A stretch of DNA of 63,105 nucleotides from Bacillota bacterium (GCA_023415835.1 JAEZJK010000110.1:1-63105); one strand, 5' to 3'. Positions 25,129 through 34,158 are shown, numbered from the stretch's first letter. Notes: a model not told the origin generated them from the sequence alone. Made by a program: numbers and translations.

Positions 25129-26895
25129 TCATTTATTGATATTGATGGAGAGTTCCTTTAACTGCCTGGGAGATACTTCAGAAGGCGCTTCGGTCATTAG
25201 GCAGGTGGCGCTGGCCGTTTTTGGAAAAGCAATTACATCACGGATTGAACTGCTTCCAGTGAGCAACATTACCAACCGATCAAGCCCGAAGGCGATTCCT
25301 CCATGGGGTGGAGTCCCGTATTCGAAAGCATCCAAGAGATACCCAAATTTTTCCCTGGCTTCTTCCATCGATAAGCCAATCATTTTAAACATTTTTTCTT
25401 GAAGGCTGCGTTTATAAATACGAATGCTACCGCCCCCTAGCTCAACTCCATTTAAAACAAGGTCATAGGAGTTGGATCTGACATTGCCGGGATCGGTTAA
25501 TAATTTATCCTCATCCTCCGGAAGGGGGGATGTAAAAGGATGATGCACCGCCACATAACGTTTTTCTTCCTCGTCATATTCGAGCAAAGGAAAATTAAGC
25601 ACCCATAAGAATTCAAAGTTCCCCTCGGGAATTAATTTTAAACGGCGGCCGAATTCCAAACGGACTTGGCCCATGACCGTCAAAGCAGTCTGCGGTTTAT
25701 CGGCGACTAATAAAATTAAGTCTCCGGTTTTAGCCTGGAATCGTTGGATAATCTTATCCAGTTCCTCTGGGGAGAAAAACTTAGCGATTGGAGATTTGAC
25801 TCCTTCGGAGGTAAGCGCCAAATAGGCCATTCCTTTTGCTCCGTAAGTCACTGCCAGCGGCGACAGTTCATCCAATTGACTCCGGGTATAATCGGCGCAT
25901 CCGGGAACGGCAATTCCGATTACTTTTCCATTATTAGCAACTGTGCTGGCAAAGACCTTAAAACCCGATTCGGCTACCAAATCGGAAACGTCTACCAATT
26001 CAAGGCCGAAGCGGGTATCGGGTTTGTCTGAGCCGAACCTGGCCATTGCCTCTTGATATTCGAGCCGCGGAAACGGCCTGGATAATTCATACCCAACCGA
26101 TTCTTTAAAGATCTGGCAGGCCATTTCTTCCATTAAATCCAAAAGCATCTGTTGATCAAGAAACGACATCTCAATATCGATCTGGGTAAATTCCGGCTGG
26201 CGATCGGCGCGCAGGTCTTCATCTCGAAAACAACGGGCGATCTGAAAATATTTATCAAAACCACTGACCATTAAGAGCTGTTTGAAAAGTTGCGGCGACT
26301 GGGGCAAGGCATAAAACTTCCCCGGATTGACCCGGCTGGGGACCAGGAAATCCCGGGCTCCTTCCGGCGAATCCTTAGAAAGGATCGGAGTTTCAATCTC
26401 CAAGAAACCGTTCGCATCCAAAAAGTCCCGGACTATTTTGGTTACCCGGTGGCGTAAGATTAGATTCCTTTGCAATTGGGGGCGGCGCAAATCCAGATAA
26501 CGATATTTGAAACGGACGGTTTCATCGGCGTCAAGCTCTTCGGTTATGTAAATCGGAGTTGTTTTGGCCTCGTTTAATATTTCCAGAACCGAAGCTACAA
26601 CTTCGATTTCACCGGTAGGCATGTTGCTGTTAACCATTCCTTCGGGACGGCCCGACACTTTACCTTTGACCGAGATTACATACTCGCTCCGTAAATTCTC
26701 CGCTAATTTAAAGACCGATGATTCAAGTTCCGGATTGAAGACCACCTGCACAATACCGGAACGGTCCCGTAGGTCAACAAAGATCAAACCGCCAAGGTCG
26801 CGGCGACGTTGGACCCAACCGTTTAAAACTATTTCCTTCCCAATATCCTGACGGCTCACTTCGCCGCAGAAAGAAGTCCTAATCGAATATTTCAT
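25129..26895 (-). CDS. aspS: Aspartyl-tRNA synthetase
   Basis: Class IIb synthetase charging tRNA-Asp, 588 residues from ATG 26895 (GGAGGG seven bases upstream; the frame is open 20 codons further with no ribosome site). N-terminal OB-fold anticodon domain (VLNGWVQRRRDLGGLIFVDL), catalytic domain with motif 2 (FRDEDLRADRQPEFTQID), the bacterial GAD insertion (about 290-420), and motif 3 (GLDRLVMLL). Whether it also charges tRNA-Asn depends on anticodon-domain residues and on whether the genome has AsnRS; neither can be settled here. Confidence 0.96.
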   Translation of the reverse strand: MKYSIRTSFCGEVSRQDIGKEIVLNGWVQRRRDLGGLIFVDLRDRSGIVQVVFNPELESSVFKLAENLRSEYVISVKGKVSGRPEGMVNSNMPTGEIEVVASVLEILNEAKTTPIYITEELDADETVRFKYRYLDLRRPQLQRNLILRHRVTKIVRDFLDANGFLEIETPILSKDSPEGARDFLVPSRVNPGKFYALPQSPQLFKQLLMVSGFDKYFQIARCFRDEDLRADRQPEFTQIDIEMSFLDQQMLLDLMEEMACQIFKESVGYELSRPFPRLEYQEAMARFGSDKPDTRFGLELVDVSDLVAESGFKVFASTVANNGKVIGIAVPGCADYTRSQLDELSPLAVTYGAKGMAYLALTSEGVKSPIAKFFSPEELDKIIQRFQAKTGDLILLVADKPQTALTVMGQVRLEFGRRLKLIPEGNFEFLWVLNFPLLEYDEEEKRYVAVHHPFTSPLPEDEDKLLTDPGNVRSNSYDLVLNGVELGGGSIRIYKRSLQEKMFKMIGLSMEEAREKFGYLLDAFEYGTPPHGGIAFGLDRLVMLLTGSSSIRDVIAFPKTASATCLMTEAPSEVSPRQLKELSININK

Positions 26896-26985
26896 TAATT
26901 TTCCCTCCAAATGCCAGCCAACTGCATTTAGTATAAATAAGCATCTATGGATCATATTCCGGTAAGTTTGGAAACATATATATCA

Positions 26986-27018
26986 ATACGCGGAAGGCAT
27001 ATACCGCCCTCCGCGTAT
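26986..27018 (-). promoter_or_regulatory. Strong hairpin between the foldase gene and aspS
   Basis: ATACGCGGAAGGC pairs with GCCCTCCGCGTAT (13 positions, one mismatch-like pair) around a seven-base loop. On the minus strand only TGATATATATG follows, so it is not a typical terminator. It could separate expression of the two genes or belong to an aspS leader. I saw no T-box sequence. Confidence 0.5.
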
Positions 27019-27052
27019 GCACTCACCATAAACCTAAAGGATACGCCCGGAA

Positions 27053-28534
27053 TTATTTATCTTGATTGCGCCCTTCCAAATCCTGCTGGTATTTTTGGAG
27101 GGCTTCTTCTTCTAGTTTTTGGATTTCTACTAAAATTTGTTCTTCTTTCTCAACCGCATCGGTCATCTGCCAGTCGCTGAAAATCGCTCTTAGCTTTTGA
27201 TGGACTGAGGCGTCATCCCGGTGATCTGCGCCATATTCAAGCAGCAACTCTTTTGCCTTCTCAGGTTGTTTGTTTTCCCGATAAGCTTTGCCAAGTGCAA
27301 TTTGAAATTCAAGATCGGCCTTAACTTCTGTAGGGGCCTTAGTTAACATTTCAATCGCCTGCGAAGCTTGGTTGAGTTTCAAATAAACAGTTGTAGCGTC
27401 GACATAGGTATCGGCTTTACTCTTGTAATAGTTCTTTTTAATTGCTTTTTGATAAGCCTCGGAAGCTTCCTTCCACTTTTCATCCTTCATCAAACGATAT
27501 GCGCGTAATCCCGGATCGAGGATTTCCATATTCTCTTCAGCTTTTTTAAAGGTATCCTCGAGCCATTTACGATATTTCTGGTCATACTCGGCTTTTTGAT
27601 AAAGCAATTGATCCTCAACTTCACGATACTTTTCTTTATACTCTTTCCCGGTAGGCATCGTTCTTGATTCAAGTTTAATTACGTGATACCCGAACTGGGT
27701 TTTAACCGGATTGCTAATCTCTCCCGGTTTTAACGCCAAAGAGGTATCAACAAATTCTTTGACCATATTGGCTTTAAAATAATCAAGGGGCATCGGGCCA
27801 ATTTTGCCACCGCCATCCTTAGAGCCGGTATCATCCGAATATTCCTTGGCTAATGTGGCAAAGTCGCCATTGTCGGTCAGTTTCCGATAGACTTCATTAG
27901 CGCGGCTCAAGGCCTCGGCATTGGAACGAATATCTTTTTCGCCGCTGGAATCCTTGGTGCCGACCAAAACATGACTGACGGTGATTTCCTCCATATAACC
28001 CAGTACTTCATTTTTAGGGACAGTGATTTTTAACTCGCGGGCTTTGTTTTGAACGAATTTTTGATATTTCAATTCCTTGGCCAGCGTCTTTCGCAAATCA
28101 CTCTTGCTGGGAAATCCTTGCTGCTCCATAAAGCTTTTCAATTCTTCCTCGGTCGGGAAGTATTTTTTTAGGACTTTATCAAGTTCACTATTGCTGACTT
28201 TAATTTTAGAACCGGCTTGCTTCATTTCATGTTCGAACGCAACGGTTTGAACGGCAGTATGGATGGCGGCATCCCTTAGCTCGGCTTCACTGTATGTTTT
28301 AATTTGGGCAAATTGACTGGCTTGTTGGGTAGCGCGCGACAAATAATTATTAAAGTCGGCGTCCTTAACCTTCTTGCCGTAAATCTTAACCGACGGCCCT
28401 TTATATGCGTAAGAATCTTTCCCAAAGTTAGGGGCTCCGATATAAAAGACACCGATTAACATTGCTACAACCAGGATCAAAATTACCGGCGCCAGTAACT
28501 TATGCGCCAACCGACGGATCGACATAATTCCCAT
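27053..28534 (-). CDS. Membrane-anchored SurA/PpiC-type peptidyl-prolyl isomerase with TPR tail
   Basis: Extracytoplasmic protein-folding factor, 493 residues from ATG 28534 (AGGGAGG seven bases upstream; the open frame extends further without a ribosome site). One N-terminal membrane anchor (about residues 10-33, no lipobox cysteine), a SurA-N/chaperone region (about 50-190), a parvulin domain (about 200-310; VSHVLVGTKD, YSDDTGSKDGGGKIG, GYHVIKLE), then TPR-like helices (about 345-450) and a charged coiled-coil end. Gram-positive PrsA is normally a lipoprotein; anchoring by a transmembrane helix plus TPR is less usual and recalls PpiD/YfgM-like arrangements. Upstream of aspS on the same strand. 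Confidence 0.87.
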   Translation of the reverse strand: MGIMSIRRLAHKLLAPVILILVVAMLIGVFYIGAPNFGKDSYAYKGPSVKIYGKKVKDADFNNYLSRATQQASQFAQIKTYSEAELRDAAIHTAVQTVAFEHEMKQAGSKIKVSNSELDKVLKKYFPTEEELKSFMEQQGFPSKSDLRKTLAKELKYQKFVQNKARELKITVPKNEVLGYMEEITVSHVLVGTKDSSGEKDIRSNAEALSRANEVYRKLTDNGDFATLAKEYSDDTGSKDGGGKIGPMPLDYFKANMVKEFVDTSLALKPGEISNPVKTQFGYHVIKLESRTMPTGKEYKEKYREVEDQLLYQKAEYDQKYRKWLEDTFKKAEENMEILDPGLRAYRLMKDEKWKEASEAYQKAIKKNYYKSKADTYVDATTVYLKLNQASQAIEMLTKAPTEVKADLEFQIALGKAYRENKQPEKAKELLLEYGADHRDDASVHQKLRAIFSDWQMTDAVEKEEQILVEIQKLEEEALQKYQQDLEGRNQDK

Positions 28535-28727
28535 TAAATTACCTCCCTTAAACTTAAGAGCAATTTCCATAATAACGCTAAATACCGTTTTCGGAAAAGC
28601 CTTTCCAAAATTATTATAAAACCGCTTTTGCAAAAAAAAAATGAGTTTCTTTCATATACCCATGAATGTTGCAAAAATCAATAATCCCAAGTTACTTTTA
28701 ATATTTTACCGAATGTCAATTCAAATG

Positions 28728-30209
28728 TCAACCAAGAAGTAAACGGGTTTGTTGGACTTTTTTAACTATTTCAGTTTTCAATCGCCCGCAATAGGTGGCC
28801 GGACATTTTGGGTTTTGATGACGGTAAACCTGATGTCCCGGACCGGCGACCCATTTGGTGACTGCTCCTCCCCCCAATCCCAGTATGGTTTGGCGTTCTT
28901 CCATCATTTGAATATTAAAAACACCTTCCCGATTGGGTTTCGTAAAACCGATGTTTTCCAAATCGGCAAGAATCAAACGTTGCCGGTAAAGATAATAGGG
29001 CTGATAATGATGGCTTCTTAATAAATCAACCGCTCCCTCCATCGCTTTTGTCAGATCAATTGTTTGGTCCAATTCAAGTTCGGTAAAGTTTTTATGCCAG
29101 GCAGCCGCCCTTTTCGGAGCCAAAGTATGAACGGTAATATTATCAGGCTGCAAAGCGATAACTTGGCGGAGGGACTCCAAGAAAATAGAGCCATTCTCTC
29201 CGGGCAACCCTAGAATCAGATCCATATTTAACGATAGTTCCGAAAATTTCCGGACCAACGCCACAGCTTCATATACTTCAATGATACTATGGCGCCGCCC
29301 GATCTCCTTCAAAGTTGAATCCAGCATTGATTGCGGATTGACGCTGATCCGGTTCACTCCAACACGGGACATTGCCGTTAATTTCTCACTTGAAACCGTC
29401 TCCGGACGGCCTGCTTCCACGGTGAATTCCACTGTTTCCGGAACGGAGAAAGATTGGGCCAGTAAACCGAGAAGCCGGGCAAACGCTTCCTCATCCAAGC
29501 TAGTGGGAGTGCCTCCGCCGATATAAATCGATTCCACTTGCCAACCAAACTCGGCGCGTAGGGAGGCCATGGCCTCAATTTCCCGTTCCAAGGCGTTTAA
29601 AAAGTTTTGAACCTGGTGACGATGGGTTTCAAGTGAAACCGCCCCAAAAGAACAATAACCGCAACGGGTCGGGCAAAAGGGGATTCCGATATAAACTCCG
29701 ATTTTTTGGCCGTTAGTGAAATATTTCTCCTGGAGAGTCCCTACTTCTAAAAGCAGGTCGGCTTTTTGAGGAGCCAAACCATAGATATTCAACAACTTAT
29801 CCCTGACTTCAGCCTGAGTAAACCCTTTATCCCGTAAATAGTGGTATATTTTTGTCGGACGGACCCCGCTTAATGTCCCCCATGGAGGATTTTTCCCAAT
29901 ACGTTTCCCTACTACAGTGATGATTCCTAGCCGGATTAATTCTTTCAGCCTCTGTCTCCGGTCGGATTCATTATAACGGTGGTCCCGGATTTCCCTGTCA
30001 AAATATTCCCATTCGCCTTCCATCCCCCTAGCCCCTGGGACAAATACCTTAACATGAAAATCCGGAGTATAAGTTACCGTCAGTTCAAGGTCAATATTTG
30101 ATAAGGATTGACTGTCCGTAACAATTACGGCATTGGGATCAATAATTTTAAAAGCCGCTTCAATATTGGGAATTTGCCGTTGATCTTCGATATTGATTAA
30201 AAATTGCAT
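28728..30209 (-). CDS. hemZ: HemZ-type radical SAM coproporphyrinogen dehydrogenase-like protein
   Basis: Radical SAM protein of the HemN/HemZ group, 493 residues. The iron-sulfur motif is PFCPTRCGYCSF (about residues 178-189), followed by SIYIGGGTPTSL and the HemN-type C-terminal region with LGLGGGAVTKW. The long N-terminal part before the cluster is characteristic of HemZ. Members were linked to anaerobic heme synthesis, but many HemZ/HemW-like proteins are heme chaperones or have unproven roles, and no other heme gene is in the window. It ends the MBL-HemZ pair, only 3 bases apart. Confidence 0.85.
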   Translation of the reverse strand: MQFLINIEDQRQIPNIEAAFKIIDPNAVIVTDSQSLSNIDLELTVTYTPDFHVKVFVPGARGMEGEWEYFDREIRDHRYNESDRRQRLKELIRLGIITVVGKRIGKNPPWGTLSGVRPTKIYHYLRDKGFTQAEVRDKLLNIYGLAPQKADLLLEVGTLQEKYFTNGQKIGVYIGIPFCPTRCGYCSFGAVSLETHRHQVQNFLNALEREIEAMASLRAEFGWQVESIYIGGGTPTSLDEEAFARLLGLLAQSFSVPETVEFTVEAGRPETVSSEKLTAMSRVGVNRISVNPQSMLDSTLKEIGRRHSIIEVYEAVALVRKFSELSLNMDLILGLPGENGSIFLESLRQVIALQPDNITVHTLAPKRAAAWHKNFTELELDQTIDLTKAMEGAVDLLRSHHYQPYYLYRQRLILADLENIGFTKPNREGVFNIQMMEERQTILGLGGGAVTKWVAGPGHQVYRHQNPKCPATYCGRLKTEIVKKVQQTRLLLG

Positions 30210-30212
30210 TTT

Positions 30213-30839
30213 CTAGATAGTAAGGAATGGGTTCCAATTGGTTTCATGTTCAATTGTGGTTGACTCGCCGTGGCCGGGAAGCACGATAGTCTCTGCTGGT
30301 AAGGCCATCAGCCGTTCCCGGATCGACTTCAACAGTTGCCGGTGGTTCCCTCCCGGTAAATCAGTCCTCCCGATGCTTTCTAAGAATAAAGTATCTCCGG
30401 CAAACAATAGTCCCGGAGTATATAGGGAGATCCCCCCGGGTGTATGCCCGGGAGTATCGATCACCTGCAACTCCTCCTGGTCTAATTTAAGAATATCGCC
30501 ATCTTTTAAGAGCCTGTCCGCATCAGGGCTGGTAACTCCCGCCCCCATAAATGCCGATAAATTGGCAGTTGGCGAGAGTAGCATCTCCCGTTCCCTTATA
30601 TGGATCAAGATCGGGGTGTCAAATTCATTCTGGAGCATTGCATTCCCGGCAATATGGTCTGCATGTCCATGTGTATTAACAATCCATTTTAGGTCCAATC
30701 CGTTTTTTTTAATAAAATCAACCACTTCATGAACCGGACCGCCCGGATCGATAACGCCCGCTTCTTTGCCGGACCAAACTAGATAACAATTGGCCATTAT
30801 TTCTTCGGTGATAAAAGAACGATATTCCAATAATAGCAC
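30213..30839 (-). CDS. Glyoxalase-II-like MBL-fold hydrolase
   Basis: Metallo-beta-lactamase-fold hydrolase of about 208 residues. The metal motif is THGHADHIAGN (about 57-67), with further ligands in DTPGHTPGGIS, FAGDTLF and LPGHGEST. Proteins of this group hydrolyse thioesters such as S-lactoylglutathione or bacillithiol/CoA analogues; the substrate here is not known. The frame opens with GTG 30839, but TTG 30830 (MEYRSFITEE) is better spaced from AGGAG. Coupled to hemZ, as in several Bacillota. Confidence 0.87.
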   Translation of the reverse strand: MLLLEYRSFITEEIMANCYLVWSGKEAGVIDPGGPVHEVVDFIKKNGLDLKWIVNTHGHADHIAGNAMLQNEFDTPILIHIREREMLLSPTANLSAFMGAGVTSPDADRLLKDGDILKLDQEELQVIDTPGHTPGGISLYTPGLLFAGDTLFLESIGRTDLPGGNHRQLLKSIRERLMALPAETIVLPGHGESTTIEHETNWNPFLTI

Positions 30840-30899
30840 TCCTACGGCAGTTAATGGCGATTAGTTCCAATACTGCCTCAATAATAAATTATTCAACAG

Positions 30900-31000
30900 T
30901 CCACTAAGGGATAGGCCATTAGCCATTAGCCGCTAGCCATTAACTATTAGTTGTTAGCCCCTAGCTTTAAAACAAAAAGCCTTAAGCCATTAGCCATGAG
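30900..31000. repeat. Simple TTAGCCA/TAGCC repeats
   Basis: The words GCCATTAGCC, GCCGCTAGCC and TTAGCCCCTAGC recur through about 100 bases, including an inverted-like core CATTAACTATTAGTTGTTAG. It is non-coding spacer between the DUF2007 and MBL genes. Confidence 0.5.
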
Positions 31001-31010
31001 TAAAAACCGT

Positions 31011-31256
31011 TTAATCCTCCGGGCCTTGGTTAACTTCTCCTTCGAGCAGCCGCTCTGCTTCCGATTTTTGCTCAAAAGGCACCATAATAACTATCCTGGC
31101 CAACGGGCCTACGGTCAACCCAAATAACTCGCCAGCCGACTCCCGATCCACCTTGACCGGTATTCCGGCCGCCTCAAGCAAACCAATGACTAGATAAGCT
31201 TCTTCCGGATCATAAAGCTCGGAAACGGAAACCCAATTAATACTGTTTGGGTTCAC
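31011..31256 (-). CDS. DUF2007-type small signal-transducing protein
   Basis: An 81-residue protein matching the DUF2007 pattern: VSELYDPEEAYLVIGLLEAAGIPVKV at the start, then a variable middle and RIVIMVPFEQKSEAERLLEG at the end. The fold is a small alpha/beta unit resembling a PII-like or ferredoxin-like domain; its partner is unknown. It follows the lactate dehydrogenase gene by 15 bases on the same strand. Confidence 0.75.
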   Translation of the reverse strand: MNPNSINWVSVSELYDPEEAYLVIGLLEAAGIPVKVDRESAGELFGLTVGPLARIVIMVPFEQKSEAERLLEGEVNQGPED

Positions 31257-31271
31257 CTAAATCACTTCTTT

Positions 31272-32222
31272 TCATAGTTTTAGTTGGGCTTGAATGGCTT
31301 TCAGGGTGTTGGCCGAATGGCGCAAACCTTCTTCTTCCTCGGGCGAGAGCGAAAGAATTATCTTTTTTTGAATCCCTTGGCGGCAAACAATACTGGGAAG
31401 GCTCACGCAAACATCTTCGAGGCCATACTCCCCGTTAAGCCGGCTGGAAACTGTCAAAACCGAGTATTCGTCCCTGATGATGCTCTCGGCTATTTCCACC
31501 AACGCCAGCCCGATGGCGTAATACGTTGCTCCTTTGCCTTTAATAATCTTGTAGGCCGCATTCTTGACATCGCTAAAAATTTCATCTTTCGGTAAAGCGC
31601 CACAGTTTCGGCCGCAGACCGGACAAAAATCGGAAAACCTTAAACCGGCGATATTCGCCAAACTCCAAACCGGAACCTCGGTATCTCCATGTTCGCCGAT
31701 GATATAAGCATGGACATTCGATGGATCCACATGGCAATGACGGCTGAGTAGGAAGCGAAACCGCGCCGAGTCCAGCACCGTGCCGGACCCGATCACCCGA
31801 TCGCTTGGGTAACCGCTTAATTTACAGGTAACATAAGTCATAATATCCACCGGATTAGTAGCTACCAAGATAATCGAGCTACTCCCGGAAGCTTTAACCT
31901 GATCGATAATCGTCCGGAAAATCCCGGCATTTCGAGACAGAAGGTCAATCCTGCTCTCCCCCGGTTTCTGATTGGAACCGGCGGTGATGACGATCAGATC
32001 GGCATCCTTACAATCGGCATAGGTACCCATTCTGACTTGCACCGGACGGACAAAGGCGATGCCATGGTTTAGGTCCATCACTTCCCCTTCGAGCCTTTCA
32101 TGGTTGACGTCTAGCATTACTATTTCCGAAACCAAGCCGTTAATCATCAAGCTGTAAGCAAAGGTGGAGCCAACCAAACCAGCCCCGATAATGACAATTC
32201 GGCCGCTTCGTTCCTTAATCAT
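31272..32222 (-). CDS. ldh: L-lactate dehydrogenase
   Basis: NAD-dependent enzyme reducing pyruvate to L-lactate, 316 residues. NAD-binding loop GAGLVGSTFAYSL, Asp for NADH preference in VMLDVNHE, and the substrate loop ITAGSNQKPGESRIDLL. The Gln before the KPGE(S/T)R segment points to lactate rather than malate dehydrogenase. The catalytic pair is IGEHGDTEV with the VATNPVDIMTY region. An unusual CPVCGRNC cluster of cysteines appears in the 205-218 region. GGAGGG is just upstream of the ATG. Indicates fermentative metabolism. Confidence 0.93.
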   Translation of the reverse strand: MIKERSGRIVIIGAGLVGSTFAYSLMINGLVSEIVMLDVNHERLEGEVMDLNHGIAFVRPVQVRMGTYADCKDADLIVITAGSNQKPGESRIDLLSRNAGIFRTIIDQVKASGSSSIILVATNPVDIMTYVTCKLSGYPSDRVIGSGTVLDSARFRFLLSRHCHVDPSNVHAYIIGEHGDTEVPVWSLANIAGLRFSDFCPVCGRNCGALPKDEIFSDVKNAAYKIIKGKGATYYAIGLALVEIAESIIRDEYSVLTVSSRLNGEYGLEDVCVSLPSIVCRQGIQKKIILSLSPEEEEGLRHSANTLKAIQAQLKL

Positions 32223-32428
32223 CCTTACCCTCCTTGGATCCGAGTGTCTCTAATAAAATCTTCCTTCAGTTTAATGTAGGACTAGTATTTACTGATTAAT
32301 CCGAAAATAGTGGTTGGATTGGGAATTGTTTTTGGGATCATTAGTTTAACCCGTTGTTGCTACAGATTACGATTACCCGCACGAGCGCGATATTTTCAAG
32401 TATGGGAATTCCAACTAATAAATGTTAT

Positions 32429-32545
32429 TCACTTAGCGAACCGCTTTATTACTCGATCCCGAAATCTTTCAACCTCCGATAGTTGTTCCGCTGTAATGAG
32501 CCTATGATCTGAACCGTGCTTTCGGATTATACCCCACCGTATCAT
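32429..32545 (-). CDS. Short unidentified frame, possible gene fragment
   Basis: A 38-codon frame on the minus strand from ATG 32545 reads MIRWGIIRKHGSDHRLIT and ends RVIKRFAK. The helical, charged ending looks protein-like, but the ribosome binding site is weak (GGGAAT). It may be a remnant. Nothing else is supported in the 32223-32645 stretch. Confidence 0.25.
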   Translation of the reverse strand: MIRWGIIRKHGSDHRLITAEQLSEVERFRDRVIKRFAK

Positions 32546-32645
32546 ATTCCCAGTTTTTCTAAAGGAAGTCCTTTCCCTTATTATAGCATAATCACTCTTA
32601 TTACCCAATTTCTTTCCAGATGATTTTAAAAGTAATTAGTATCCT

Positions 32646-32763
32646 GAGCGAGTTTCATAATTACAAAAATTTATCTTCGCATGCAATATATAGTGTAGGT
32701 TTTATTTTAGTCTATCAATATATTGTATGCGAAGCCGGAAAAAAGGAATTATGAAACCGCCTA
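32646..32763 (+). repeat. 118-bp palindromic element, copy 2
   Basis: Nearly identical to copy 1, same orientation. The flanking ATCCT on both sides is a likely 5-bp target duplication. It lies 30 bases past the end of the CPBP-protease fragment. Confidence 0.85.
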
Positions 32764-32792
32764 ATCCTAAATGTTTTCCCACGATAATTACT

Positions 32793-33044
32793 TTAATTCT
32801 CCCTTTGATGAACTACCGTATTAATTAATCCGTTTGCTTTGCTTCGATAAACCCTTATTCCCAGTCCCACCGCTAAGTATAGAATCGAAGTGATTACTCC
32901 GCTAATTGTCGAAATAAAAATTCCTTTTCCAGCTGCGATACTGATATAACCCGACAAAATTAACGGGTTTATCAGCGAATCCTCTACCGCATGTAGTATA
33001 ACACAAGGCCAAATTGACTTTGTTACCCTATAAAGCTCAATCAT
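32793..33044 (-). pseudogene. C-terminal fragment of a CPBP/CAAX-type membrane protease
   Basis: Only 83 residues remain. They contain the last conserved motif of the family (SIWPCVILHAVEDSLIN) and two hydrophobic segments. The glutamate motifs that should precede it are missing, and the frame opens only about 40 bases after the preceding gene, so the rest of the gene is lost. A protein this short should not be catalytic. The adjacent mobile repeat may have contributed to the loss. Confidence 0.6.
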
Positions 33045-33081
33045 GCATTGAGGATTTACAAAAGAAAATTTCCTGTCTTAT

Positions 33082-33861
33082 TTAACTTGAGGCTTTAACC
33101 CGATCACCATGCCCAACATGCCTAATAACCTCTTGATATCCCAACTTCCCGCCGAAAATATCCAAGGCGCTTCCGACGGTGAAATCCATTTTCCCCTGAC
33201 CGAGCCGGTAGACCAACTCCAGATCGGCCAAAGACCTGATCCCTCCGGCATAGGTAGTTGGTATGCCCACCCACCGTCCTAACTTGGCCACCAGGCCTTC
33301 CTCGATCCCCTCCCGGCGCCCCTCTACATCGGCGGCGTGAATCAGGAATTCAGCGCAAGATCCGGATAAATCCGCCAGATTGGCTTCGTTAATCTCAAAG
33401 TCGGTAAACTGTTGCCAACGGTCGGTCACCACATAATAAGTCCCGTCCTTGGCCCGGCAGCTCAAATCGAGGACCAACCGTTCCTTGCCGATGGCCCTGA
33501 TCAAGCTTTTTAAGTTCGAATAGTTGATAACCCCGTCCCGAAAGACGTAAGAAGTGACAATCACATGGCTGGCCCCGTGATCCAGATAAAAGGCAGCATT
33601 GTCGGTGGTGATTCCCCCGCCGACCTGCAGCCCGTTTGGATAAGCTTGTAATGCCTTTAATGTTTCCGCTTCATTCCCCGGGCCGAGCATGATCACGTGT
33701 CCCCCGGCGAGCCCGTCCTTTTTAAAAAGTTCGGCGTAATAGGCGGCGTCATGTTCGGAGATAAAATTTTCCACCAAGTTTTCGGAATTATCGGTTAAAG
33801 TACCGCCCACAATCTGTTTGACTTTCCCCTGATGCAAGTCGATGCAGGGCCTGAATTTCAC
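33082..33861 (-). CDS. hisA: Phosphoribosylformimino-AICAR-ribotide isomerase, eukaryote-like HIS6 type
   Basis: TIM-barrel isomerase of histidine synthesis, 259 residues. The sequence opens MKFRPCIDLHQGKVKQIVGG and continues with the pattern of the fungal/plant HIS6 branch (HDAAYYAELFKKDGLAGGHV, QVGGGITTDNA, YAGGIRSL) rather than standard bacterial HisA. Both catalytic aspartates seem present (CIDLH and the DVEGRREGIE region). The start is GTG, with AGGAGG upstream. No other his gene is nearby. A 42-bp tandem repeat occupies the region just upstream of the ribosome site. Confidence 0.85.
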   Translation of the reverse strand: MKFRPCIDLHQGKVKQIVGGTLTDNSENLVENFISEHDAAYYAELFKKDGLAGGHVIMLGPGNEAETLKALQAYPNGLQVGGGITTDNAAFYLDHGASHVIVTSYVFRDGVINYSNLKSLIRAIGKERLVLDLSCRAKDGTYYVVTDRWQQFTDFEINEANLADLSGSCAEFLIHAADVEGRREGIEEGLVAKLGRWVGIPTTYAGGIRSLADLELVYRLGQGKMDFTVGSALDIFGGKLGYQEVIRHVGHGDRVKASS

Positions 33862-33889
33862 TTGTGATTATTCCTCCTAAGTAATGCCT

Positions 33890-34128
33890 GATTCCTACAT
33901 GGTCGGCAACGGTCCCTACCCGGTGGTCAACGATTCCTACGCGGCCGGCAACGGTCCCTACCCGGTGGTCAACGATTCCTACGCGGTCGGCAACGGTCCC
34001 TACCCGGTGGTCAACGTTTCCTACGCGGTCGGCAACGGTCCCTACCCGGTGGTCAACGATTCCTACGCGGTCGGCAACGGTTCCTACCCGGTGGTCAACG
34101 ATTCCTACACGGCCGGCAATGGTCCCTA
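33890..34128. repeat. Minisatellite: 42-bp units built from a 21-bp repeat, about 5.7 copies
   Basis: Units begin at 33890, 33932, 33974, 34016, 34058 and 34100. Each is two variants of one 21-mer, YCCTACSCGGTSGKCAACG plus RT. Only a few point differences separate units, so the array is young or being homogenised. The plus strand is open throughout and would read (S/P)Y(A/P)V(G/V)N(G/D) heptads, but no ribosome site serves it. On the minus strand it fills the space between the NUDIX stop and the hisA ribosome site. Confidence 0.92.
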
Positions 34129-34158
34129 ATTATCAAAAACCCTTTCATTCATAGCCGG

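Noticed and set aside
26896..27052. T-box leader ahead of aspS
   Set aside because: There is a strong hairpin but no T-box consensus or antiterminator pairing.
32310..32507. 65-codon plus-strand frame
   Set aside because: No ribosome site; antisense to a slightly more protein-like minus-strand fragment.
33884..34129. Plus-strand repetitive protein from the minisatellite
   Set aside because: The only nearby AGGAGG belongs to hisA on the other strand, so translation is unsupported; kept as a repeat.
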